Shown in pieces: positions 10,387-18,022 of a stretch of DNA of 21,176 nucleotides. Position 1 is the stretch's first letter. The number at the start of each line of letters is the position of its first letter. The translations under genes were made by a program, and so were the position numbers. The stretch is from positions 1 to 21,176 of the forward strand of contig NWUY0300034594.1 of the NCBI GenBank assembly GCA_004151065.3. The letters run 5' to 3'. Origin of the DNA: Larix sibirica. Taxonomy: Eukaryota; Streptophyta; Pinopsida; Pinales; Pinaceae. The notes beneath the pieces are model-generated. The model was not told the origin of the DNA and did not search any database. It worked only from the letters and a program-made list of their open reading frames with translations.

Positions 10387-12290
10387 TTAGGAGGCCCATT
10401 ACTCAAATTTTCTCTAATGTAGAGATGGTCATAGCCTTTGAAGAGTGGTAAGAAGGATACGAGTAGTGGTCCCTACCTACCAAAGAGTAGATACAAACTG
10501 TTAAAATAGGTGCAAGAGGGAAATCAGTTGAAATACGGTTTGGTCATGAAGGAAGAAGACACAAGATCTACCTAAATAGTGACTTGGGGAAGATTCCTCT
10601 TGAATCTGATGATGGGACTTAAATGAGAACCAAAACACTATCATTCATTGCCCAATCTGACTCCAACAAACTAGGCCCCCAAACCTTCGAATCATAAAGA
10701 ACTGTGATTCTAATGAGATTTTCCATGAAGCCTATTTTGGACTAAATATAATAGTCAAGAGTTATACGTGTGTTAAGGGATAGGGGTTATATGGGCTTGG
10801 GGTTGTACATGATAGGGGCCTAGGGTTATAAGGGATAAATATTATAGTCTAATTATCGATTATAACGATCTCTAGGTAGAGTTTATAATGGTTAGGGATT
10901 ATAGGGTATAGTGGTGATAAGGGTTCTAGATGGCACAGGGATGATTACATTTAAGAGCAATGTGCTATACTATTTTTTAGAGGTTATATGATGTTACCTT
11001 TTAGCTAGGTTATAGTTCATATGGGACATAAGGGTTTAATTAGGTAGGATGCCTCTGCAAACCCATAAGGAGATCGAACATAGGTACCATAAATGGCTAT
11101 GGCCTCTAAAGAGTGGTAGAAAAAATAAGAGTTAGTGGTCCCTACTTTGTAAAGAGTCCACAAATAATCGAACTTAATACAATAGGTTTCAAAGTAGTCC
11201 AAAGATGGTTTTGATCCTAAAATAGGAGGCCACAAGCTCTTCCTAAATATTGGCTTGGGAAATATTAATCTTGAATCTTATAATGCATATTAACATGAGA
11301 ACCCAAACTCTATTAGTCATGGCCCAACCTAAATTCAACAAATTGGGTCCCCTAACCTTTGAACTATAAAGAACTATGGATCTAATGAGATTTTCCATGA
11401 GGTCCATTTTAGACCGAATATAAAGGTCAAGAGTTATAAATGTGTTAATCGATAACGACTATATGAGGTTAAGGTTGTTTTGATATTAGTCTTGGGTTAA
11501 TGGATAAATATTATAGTCCAATTATCGATTATAAAAATTTCTAGATAGGGGTCATAATGGGTTGGGGTTATATGGTATAGTGTTGATAAGGGTTGTATGT
11601 GTTAGTGTTTTTAGGGGTTTGGGATGATAACACTTAGGGGAATTGTGTTGTAACTTTTTTATAGGTTATTTGAGCTCGATTATAGTTCATATGGGTCATA
11701 AGGGTTGAAGCGGGAAGGAGGCCTTTGCAGGAAAAAAATGAGCTCAACCAAATGTACCAGATATGGTTATGACCTCTAAAGAGTGGTAGGAAATATAAGA
11801 GTAATGGTCCCTGTTTAATAAAGAGTCTACAAATTATTGAACTTGGTGCAAGAGGGAAACCATTCCAAACATGGTTTCAATCCTGAGCAGGGGGGGTAAG
11901 CTATGCCTTAATAATGGCTTAGGAAATAACCCTCTTGATTTTGATGATGCATCTTAGCATGAGAACCGAAACTCTATCATTCATGACCCAGTTTGACTCA
12001 AACAAATTGGGGCCTTAGACCCTTGAACCCTAAAGAATTGTGTGTCTAATGAGATTGTCCATGAGGTCCATATTGGACAAAATATAATGATTAAGAGTTA
12101 TACATGTGTTAAGAGATAGGGGCGATATGTGTTTGGTGTTGCATATGATAGGGGTTTTGAGGCTACAGATGTCAAGGGTTATATGTGTTAAGGGATAGCC
12201 CAATTATATGGGTTAGGGGTTGTATGTGTTAAGAGTTTTGGGTTACAAGGGATATATTATACCTAAGTTATTGATTATAAGCTATTATAA
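10387..12290. repeat. ~670-bp tandem repeat, right block
   Basis: A partial unit leads to anchors at 10442, 11110 and 11780 (spacings 668 and 670). The last unit fades out near 12290 into short GGGTTATATG-type words. The unit at 10442 shares CCTACCTACCAAAGAGTAG and the following text with the unit at 7861. The unit at 11110 shares CGAACTTAAT-type text and TTTCAAAGTAGTCCAAAG with the one at 8540. The third unit mixes both types. Open frames such as 11017-11235 minus are incidental. Confidence 0.85.
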
Positions 12291-12540
12291 CCTACTTTAA
12301 CCTAAACATGTATATCACCTATAACCATATCCAATTTAGCCACTCATACATGTACCCATACAACTATGATGTAACCCTTGATGCTTAAAACCCTTAAACC
12401 CTAGAATCCTTATCCCCCAAACCTTAACTACCAGTAATTATAACCCTTAATAAATATATCACTTTAAGCCCCTGGGCCCTAAATGCTAACCCATAATCAT
12501 TATTATCCCTTAGCCATGACAAGATTCATAAAATACCCTG
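12291..12540. repeat. Strand-switched (C-rich) end of the repeat block
   Basis: From about 12290 the plus strand changes from GGGTTA-rich to AACCCTT/CCTAAAC/TAACCC-rich. Its reverse complement has the same flavour as 7186-7494. It contains AAACCCTTAAACCCTAG, but this is not a tandem telomere array. The switch suggests an inverted copy of the array or of its lead-in. Confidence 0.6.
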
Positions 12541-12628
12541 GGGAAGAAGGTACCACAAAAATATTTCAATAATGACTAAATGAGCACTAGGTTAGCAACA
12601 TAAAACCAATGCATTTTCTTATATCTCC

Positions 12629-12790
12629 ATAATGTGTGTGCATTTCTAGACTATAGAAATGCCTGCACATTATTTGCCAATATAAACAAGTTTGCCAAGC
12701 CCAATGTCACTAGAACAAACTCATGTTTCGATGAACTAAAACGCGCTCATGTTTTATTGAACTAGAATGTGTGTGCATTCTTTCTACCTA
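12629..12790. repeat. Right arm with ATGTGTGTGCATT motifs and a hairpin
   Basis: Motifs of the same type as the left arm recur (AATGTGTGTGCATT at two places, CACTAGAACA, GAACTAAAACGCGCTCATG). Positions 12629-12673 form a stem of about 20 bases with three mismatches around a 5-base loop. Confidence 0.5.
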
Positions 12791-12870
12791 GACTATGTGT
12801 AATATGGCATGTTGGGTTTAAGATTTTTTGAACCTAGATTTGATAATTAAACACACTCTTGTTTTGGATT

Positions 12871-13380
12871 TGCATAACATGAATGGAATTTTTATATAAT
12901 TAAACACTATTTTTATATCTTGAATTCTATCTAAAAGGTTCATCATTAACTTGCACTCATTCTAACTTCTTAGAGTCTAAACTTTAAAGTTGTTTTTAAT
13001 GTTAAAAAGTTAAAAGATCATATAACAATATCATATACAACATCGTAACAATATGCAATCACCTATAATGTATTTTGATAATTTTTTGTTTTCATCTTAT
13101 TCACTAATACTGAAATTGTGGGATGAAATGAGTAGATTCATTCTTTGAATAAGATGTTATTCTAATATATCTATACCACTTATTTTTAAAAAAATCTTAA
13201 TATTTAGTAAAAGTAACTTAGTAAGCCATCTTCTTTCCAATGGATATGTGTGAGTGCAAGTAGATGATATGAATAATTTATTTATATATATAGTACTTAT
13301 TGTTGTCACTAGTTGGTACTAGAATGGCAATGTGTCATGTTTGAATCAAACAATTCATGGGAGATTGTTTTATTTTTTAC
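12871..13380. other. AT-rich spacer, nothing recognised
   Basis: Very AT-rich, with no coding frame, repeat or RNA gene that I can support. The left boundary of the gene-fragment cluster lies somewhere here. Confidence 0.4.
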
Positions 13381-13734
13381 ATGGAAATGGAAGGAAAAAG
13401 CCCACCAGAAGAAACAGTTGGAGAACAAACGAGTAATAGGCGTAGGATTCAGGATAATAGCAAAAGCCAGAGACGTGGTGAGGAGTTTAAACGAGATGTG
13501 AATCAGTGCTCAGCTCGGCTAATGGTGATTAGAAATAGGTTAAGACAAATGCATGAACTCTGAATGAACTCTTAGAAAACATGGAAGGAATAGCAGAAGA
13601 AGCTCTTCATATTAGAGAAGCAGTTGTAATTGGTAATAGTCTGGTTGGGCACAGAATCTGAAGAAGATATTCATATTAGCAAAGCAGTTGTAACTGGTAA
13701 TAATCCAGGCATAGCATATGAAGAATTATTCTGA
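13381..13734 (+). pseudogene. Fragment of an unrecognised protein with a 21-residue repeat
   Basis: From the ATG at 13381 the frame encodes a charged, probably disordered start (MEMEGKSPPEETVGEQTSNR) leading to a helical part (ARLMVIRNRLRQMHE). A frameshift near 13557-13565 moves the coding signal to another frame (LNELLENMEGIAEEALHIRE). A unit around EEALHIREAVVIGN then recurs 64 bases later as EEDIHISKAVVTGN. That is 21 codons plus one inserted base, so a second frameshift falls between the copies. It ends at a TGA at 13732-13734. I do not recognise the family. The codon-like quality resembles a host gene more than the nearby transposons, and it lies upstream of two other host-gene fragments on the same strand. 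Confidence 0.45.
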
Positions 13735-14278
13735 TCAACAGATCCAGTGGTTTTCTATCGGTTGGCTGGCATAATCATTTTAGAGGCAGATATAAGCAAT
13801 AATAGTAGTATCAACTCAATGTACACAATTTTCTTGGAAGCATTTAAAGTGGCTGAGAAGGCCTGTCAACTGCCACCATCATGGATATGTTATTTGTTTC
13901 CTTACTTTCACCTTCATATACCTTGTTTCTTCCTCACGCTCCGACTCTTTCATATTCTCTTTTTGTATTTTATGTTCGAAAGCACGCACTATAGGGGGGA
14001 ATTGCAAATATTATGTACTAACATTGAACCAATCACATAAGAGCTATTAAACCCACTGGAGATACCCACCCATCAAGAAAAATGTATGGACACGCCCAGT
14101 AAATGCGGTCTCCTCTATAGGCAGTGATACATTCTATTTGCGATCGAAAAGAGCTATGGACTCTCTCGCCTGTATTGATTCTTTATCTGTTGTTAAGTTC
14201 CCTGTTATCTATGTGAAATAGCCAATAGCTTATTGTCGTAACATCTGACTCTATGCCATCATCTATTTCACTATCCAT
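13735..14278 (+). other. Region upstream of the La-motif exon
   Basis: An open frame at 13747-14040 (97 codons) starts plausibly (FYRLAGIIILEADISN, later FLEAFKVAEKACQLPP) and may continue the preceding relic, but it then turns into low-complexity hydrophobic sequence. From 14041 to 14278 nothing is coding. This stretch may be leader or promoter of the La-motif fragment; no clear TATA box was identified. Confidence 0.25.
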
Positions 14279-14411
14279 ATGGCAGGGAATTTGCAGGTGG
14301 TCTTGGCATCTGAGGAGGAGAGTGCCAGTGTCCCCACTCCTTCAACAAATGTCATTCTCATCGAGGAATTAAGACAAAAGGTTTTGAAACATGTTGAGTT
14401 CTATTTTAGTG
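14279..14411 (+). pseudogene. First exon of a La-related protein (LARP6/La-like), fragment
   Basis: An ATG at 14279 opens a 47-codon frame (too short for ordinary ORF screens, stop at 14420). It has an acidic, Ser/Pro-rich start (VVLASEEESASVPTPSTN) and then the start of a La motif: IEELRQKVLKHVEFYFS. In La and La-related proteins this helix precedes the conserved FSDxNL loop, part of the 3'-end RNA-binding winged-helix fold. The exon can end after the first base of the next codon, at a donor G|GTTCAT (14411/14412). A phase-1 break there would let the next exon complete an Asp codon, giving the expected YFSD. No later La exon was found downstream, so it is a fragment. Assignment to the La-motif superfamily is fairly good; the subfamily is uncertain. 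Confidence 0.55.
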
Positions 14412-14687
14412 GTTCATACTAGCCCATTTCATTTTTCCCTTGCTCATGGTTCATTCTAAATAGGAATTTAAGCAAGAAGGTATCAATCTAAATTTAAATA
14501 TTTTACACACATACTAATCACAAAGTCATTTATGCATTCTGGATTTCAGAACTGTTTTATTTACACCTTGCTTGTGAAAATGGATTTTGATAATAGAGTC
14601 CTGTAATTCAGGTGGCATGAGTGACTTGCATTAATTTGCATCGAATTGTAAATGCTTCAATTAGTGGTGATATTGGGTTTGTTGCAG
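14412..14687 (+). other. Intron-like spacer between La and tetraspanin fragments
   Basis: It is AT/T-rich, starts GTTCAT at a plausible donor, and ends TTGGGTTTGTTGCAG (14687), a good plant acceptor with a T-rich stretch before it. Its 276-base length is usual for a plant intron. If spliced it would join a La-motif exon to a tetraspanin leader 10 bases before that fragment's ATG. Alternatively, pieces of two different introns meet within it. Confidence 0.35.
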
Positions 14688-14697
14688 AGGAGAGTAG

Positions 14698-15150
14698 ATG
14701 GGTCGTTTCAGTAACAACATTATTGGGGCATCAATGGCATTACGTTCCTTCTGCTGATTGTCATCATGGGAGGTAGAATATGGTTGGACACAAAGGGAGA
14801 CTCATTTTATGATAAGTTCCTGCAATGGCCTGTTATAGGCATAGGCGCGTTCCTCATGTTTTTATCCATAGCAGGATTCGGCGGCATATGCTGCAGGGTA
14901 ACATCCTATTGTGGTTGCTGACGTTGGATAATCAAACATGATCTTCAGCGTCATGGTATTTTCCTTTGTTGTGACCATCAAGAGTGCGGTGAAAGTGGTG
15001 TCAAACCAAGGATTCAAAGAATACTGGCTAGGGAACTATTCTAACTGGATGCAAAAGTAAGTTCACAAATTCGACAATTGGAAGAAGATCCAGAGCTACC
15101 TTCAAGATGCCAATATCTACAAGAGTCTCGCCCATCATAGTATAAATGAG
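14698..15150 (+). pseudogene. Tetraspanin (plant TET family), 5'-half pseudogene
   Basis: Plant tetraspanins are four-pass membrane proteins that organise plasma-membrane microdomains. The ATG at 14698 gives MGRFSNNIIG, a typical plant TET start. A frameshift at about 14728 leads to 63 codons covering the first two membrane helices (INGITFLLLIVIMGGRIWLD; KFLQWPVIGIGAFLMFLSIA; then GFGGICCRVT, as in the family's GFxGACYRVT region), ending in a TGA at 14919. The third helix is damaged and shortened (MIFSVMVFSFVVT, from 14938). The large extracellular loop starts well (GFKEYWLGNYSNWMQK), meets a TAA at 15058, and continues in frame (VHKFDNWKKIQSYLQDANIY) to about 15135. The CCG-containing rest of the loop and the fourth helix are missing. 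An LTR begins at 15151 and cuts it off. It cannot make a functional tetraspanin. Confidence 0.85.
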
Positions 15151-15259
15151 TGTTGTAGTCGAGGGGGTTGCATTGTTACCAGTGATACATATTATATCAT
15201 AATCAAATAGACACACAATGAAGATACTAGAGACAAGAAGATAGAGAGAACACAAGCCT

Positions 15260-15265
15260 TTTATT
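15260..15265 (-). terminator. Polyadenylation signal AATAAA in LTR
   Basis: AATAAA on the minus strand, about 75 bases downstream of the LTR TATA box, as expected for the end of the R region in a short plant LTR. Confidence 0.6.
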
Positions 15266-15337
15266 ACTCAACAAGATGCAGAATAGTACATATATCAGAA
15301 CATATCTAATTTAACCCAATGGTTTGTCTCACTAGCC

Positions 15338-15345
15338 TATTTATA
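15338..15345 (-). promoter_or_regulatory. LTR TATA box
   Basis: TATAAATA on the minus strand, followed by GGCTAGTGAGAC. The predicted transcription start lies about 30 bases downstream, near 15308. In this 3' LTR it would drive transcription outward, into and antisense to the tetraspanin fragment. Confidence 0.6.
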
Positions 15346-15489
15346 TGCTTTACATATAGTTATGTAACCGCTTGTCAGTTCAACCGACTGACCAAACCCA
15401 ACATGTTATGGTTGACGCAACTGTCGACATGTATTGCAATGAGTCGGGAAGAGGACCTAGTCAACAGGGCAACTTAGGATTCTCCAACA

Positions 15490-15505
15490 TCTCCCCCACC
15501 TTAAA
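15490..15505 (-). other. Polypurine tract, copy 1
   Basis: The minus strand reads TAAGGTGGGGGAGA just before the LTR start TGTTGGAG. It matches the tract at 16770-16790. Confidence 0.65.
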
Positions 15506-16725
15506 ATGTTTCTTCATCCTGAATAAATGAGGAGAAGTAAAAATTGTTAACTATGCAAAAAGGATGGATGTAGTTGTTACTGTTGTTCATGACTGGAATA
15601 GGTCGTTGCTTGCTGCTAGACACATACTTCAACGATTTCTTTAGTAGAGACAGACAACTAGTGCTAAAAATATTCCCAAGTGTGCAACATGTTTTAAATT
15701 TCGATGGTTAATGTGGTTAAAATCGACAAGTTTTCTATTTTGTCTTGAGTCGACTTGTTCTGTAGGTTAATCAAGTCATGACCAAAAATATTTACTTTGT
15801 CATCGACAGTTGAGAGTAATCTTTGAAGTTAAGGTCTGATATTTTCTAGTTTGAAGAGGCTAGTCTAGGCTTGACTGATCCATTGATCTTCATATTTTTT
15901 TTCAGTTTTTCCAGCTTCTTGTTTTCCATGATAATCTAGTCGTTGATAGATTGAACTAGAGATTCATCGGCTGCTTGTTGTTGCAGGTGTAGATTGTTGA
16001 GTAGCTCGCGCGTCCACTCCATTTGTTTAAATACATTATCCTAATGAGTATACCATTTGTTGAGGACTTCGGCAACTATGGATTCCTGATCATTGTACTT
16101 TCTTAACTAGCTGTGAGCTAAGGTGAATGCTGTATATTTTGTTTCCAGTAAGGAGGATATTTCTATGGCTCATCCTTGTTGATTCTTGGAAATTTCAGCT
16201 TTTAATTTTGACACAAAAATTTCAAGTATTTGGTATGTTTTGTCGAGTGTACTTGTCGCGTCGAAACTTGATGACAGCGGGACGACTTGCTGTGCTAAGT
16301 CTTCACTCTTATCTAGAAATGATGCTTGGTCCTCCTGCATTTTGTGGATGCATTCTTGAGTTCCAATGCATCTATGTATTCATTCACGATTAATCTCATC
16401 TAAAAGTAAGTCAAGCTCCTCTTGCATTGTGTCTTGCAGGTCATATGTGGAGATTGGCCCGAACTAGTCGAGGTGCACAGATAGGCAACTCTCTTGTTGA
16501 ATATACTGAAGGTGTTGCTATTGTCTTTGTTTCTATCTCTCTTTTTCTTGTCGTCTCTTATCTTTCCATTTATTTCTCTTTCTCTTTTTTGACGCTTTCT
16601 CTTTAGCCTCATTCTGTTGATCTGACCCTTTTTGTTGATAAGTCTCTCCCGGATGGTTTTCAGTAGTGGCTTGGTTATTGGTAGAGACCTGTGTTGTCTA
16701 TTTTTGGATTTCTTGTGATGCTTCT
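15506..16725 (-). pseudogene. Coiled-coil tail of the post-integrase ORF, copy 1 (more decayed)
   Basis: This stretch parallels 16790-18000 at an offset of about 1275-1280 bases. Shared marks include TCGAGGTG(C/T)ACAGATAGGC at 16468 and 17743, GTGAGCT(A/G)AGGTGAATG at 16112 and 17388, and AAATGATGCTTGGTCCTCCT. The minus-strand reading is the same coiled-coil protein as in copy 2 but with more stops; open pieces such as 16400-16612 are Lys/Arg-rich fragments. It ends abruptly at the N at 16726. Confidence 0.7.
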
Positions 16726-16726
16726 N
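16726..16726. other. Single N at a repeat junction
   Basis: The N falls exactly where copy 1 of the internal region meets a 43-base stub of LTR. A sequence join or an unresolved gap is likely here. Confidence 0.8.
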
Positions 16727-16769
16727 GGCGGAGGGCCTAGTCGACAGGCCGACCTAGGCCCCTCCAACA
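16727..16769 (-). repeat. LTR stub (start of the U3 region only)
   Basis: These 43 bases resemble the last part of the LTR at 15151-15489 in plus-strand order (CCTAGTCGACAGGCCGACCT against CCTAGTCAACAGGGCAACTT) and end in CTCCAACA before a polypurine tract. The other ~295 bases of the LTR are missing at the N. Confidence 0.7.
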
Positions 16770-16790
16770 TCTCCCCCACCTCAAAATCTT
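16770..16790 (-). other. Polypurine tract, copy 2
   Basis: Minus-strand GATTTTGAGGTGGGGGAGA directly before TGTTGGAGG. It primes plus-strand synthesis in the gypsy element that fills the rest of the window. Confidence 0.7.
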
Positions 16791-16853
16791 TCTTCATCTC
16801 TAAGAAATCAAGAGATGCAAAAATGTTAACTATGCAAAAAATAAATGTAGCTA

Positions 16854-17910
16854 TTACTGTTGTTCATGACTGGAACTGGTCGTTGCTTGTTGTTGGACAC
16901 AGACTTTGATGATGGCTTCGGTAGAGACAAACAACTGGTGCTGAAAATATTCCCAGCTGCACAACATGTTTTGAATGTCTATGGTTAATGTGGTTAAGCT
17001 CGACAAGTTTTCTACTTTGTCCTGAGTTGACTTGTTTTGTAGGTTAATCAAGTCATGACAAAAAAGGTTTACTTTGTCATCAGCAGTTGACAGCACTCTT
17101 TGGAGATACAGTCAAATATTTTCAAGTTTAAATATTCTAGTGTGAGCTTGACTCGTCCACTGGTCTTCATGTTTTTCCAACTTTTCCAGCTTCCTATTTT
17201 CCATGATAATATGGTCGGTGATAGTTTGGGTTAGAGCTTCATCGGCTACTTGTTGTTGTAGGTGCATGTTGTTGAGTAGCTCGCGCATCCGCTGCATATA
17301 TTTAAATATGCTTCCATAATGCATATACTAGTTGCTGAGGACTTCAGCTACTATAGAGGCCTGATCATTATACTTTCTTCACTATCTGTGAGCTGAGGTG
17401 AATGTTGCGTATTGTGTTGCCAGTAAGGAGGATGTTTCTATGGCATGTTCTTGTCGGTTCTTGGAAAATTCATCTTTTAATGTCGACACGATAATATTGA
17501 GTATTTGGTATGATTTTTCGAGCGGACTTGTCGAGTCGGAACTCGAAGGCAGCGAGAGGACGTACTGTCCTAAGTCATCACACTTAGCCAAAAATGATGC
17601 TTGGTCCTCCTACAGTTTTTGGATGAGTTCTTGATTTTCAATGCGTCTATGCCTTTGTTCTTTGTTAACCGCATCTGCAAGGAGGTCTAGCTTCTCCTAT
17701 GTTGCTGCTTGTGGATCATATGTGGATATAGGCCCAAATTGGTCGAGGTGTACAGATAGGCCACTCTCTTGCTGAATATGATGAATATGTTGTTGTTGTC
17801 TCTGCTTTTGTTGCTCTTTTTCTTGTTGCCTCTTTCTTTTCGCTTCTTCCTCTTTTGTGATTTTCATGTAGCCTCTGTCTGTGGTGTTGGTTCTTTTTGT
17901 TGATCATCAT
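16854..17910 (-). pseudogene. Coiled-coil tail of the post-integrase ORF, copy 2
   Basis: Three open pieces in one frame (17382-17591, 17112-17324, 16854-17096) join through stops that look like single changes: TAG at 17382 where Gln fits and TGA at 17112 where Arg fits. The protein is Gln/Leu/Glu-rich with heptad-like spacing (MQRMRELLNNMHLQQQVADE; MENRKLEKLEKHEDQW; LINLQNKSTQDKVENLSSLT). Upstream, in another frame, is a Lys/Arg/Gln-rich piece at 17716-17910. Coiled coils suggest self-assembly or partner binding. Copy 1 at 15506-16725 is its duplicate. Confidence 0.6.
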
Positions 17911-18022
17911 TTGCTGGTGATTTATTTGTATCCGTTGGTGTGGTGGCGGTGACTTGTTCTTTCTGGGCTTAGCTGGCTGGTTTTGATCTTGTTCTTATTT
18001 CTTCTTGTGCTGAAGTATTGTC

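Larger units (their letters stand above)
6905..12870. mobile_element. Candidate foldback-like composite element
   Basis: The two flanks look like imperfect inverted arms. Both carry several copies of an ATGTGTGCAT/TCACTAGAA-like motif (left 6961-7090, right 12629-12790). Outside them are related pieces: CCTAGAAAATTTGAATTTAA on the minus strand at the left and ACCTAGATTTGATAATTAA on the plus strand at the right. Inside, DNA rich in GGGTTA/GGTTATA on the plus strand runs from about 7186 to 12290. It then flips to CCCTTA/AACC-rich, so both arms read G-rich inward. No transposase was seen. The similarities were judged by eye and are weak, so a chance arrangement of repeats remains possible. Confidence 0.3.
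15151..15489 (-). repeat. 3' LTR of a minus-strand Ty3/gypsy element
   Basis: On the minus strand the LTR starts TGTTGGAGAATCC at 15489, just after a polypurine tract, and ends CTCGACTACAACA at 15151. This gives TGTTG/CAACA ends and a length of 339 bases. Its order is normal: upstream region, TATA box TATAAATA (15338-15345), then AATAAA (15260-15265) about 75 bases further, then a short 3' end. Because the polypurine tract lies on its high-coordinate side, it is the 3' LTR and the element body runs toward higher positions. The 5 bases outside are ATGAG (15146-15150), the predicted target-site duplication; the partner is beyond the window. Confidence 0.75.

Noticed and set aside
11017-11235. 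72-codon minus-strand open frame
   Set aside because: It lies wholly in the 670-bp repeat, has no motif, and is not kept in the other units.
12388-12410. Telomere-like AAACCCTTAAACCCTAG
   Set aside because: It is only one or two imperfect copies of the plant telomere unit inside a C-rich degenerate repeat, not a tandem array.
15057-15062. Perfect splice donor GTAAGT in the tetraspanin fragment
   Set aside because: Coding similarity to tetraspanin carries on in frame straight after it, so an intron there is unlikely. The embedded TAA is better read as a nonsense change.
15171-15182. Primer-binding-site-like TGGTAACAATGC on the minus strand near the LTR end
   Set aside because: It matches only about 9 of 12 bases and lies inside the LTR. 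The TGTTG/CAACA ends place the LTR edge at 15151, and this is the 3' LTR, where no primer site is expected.
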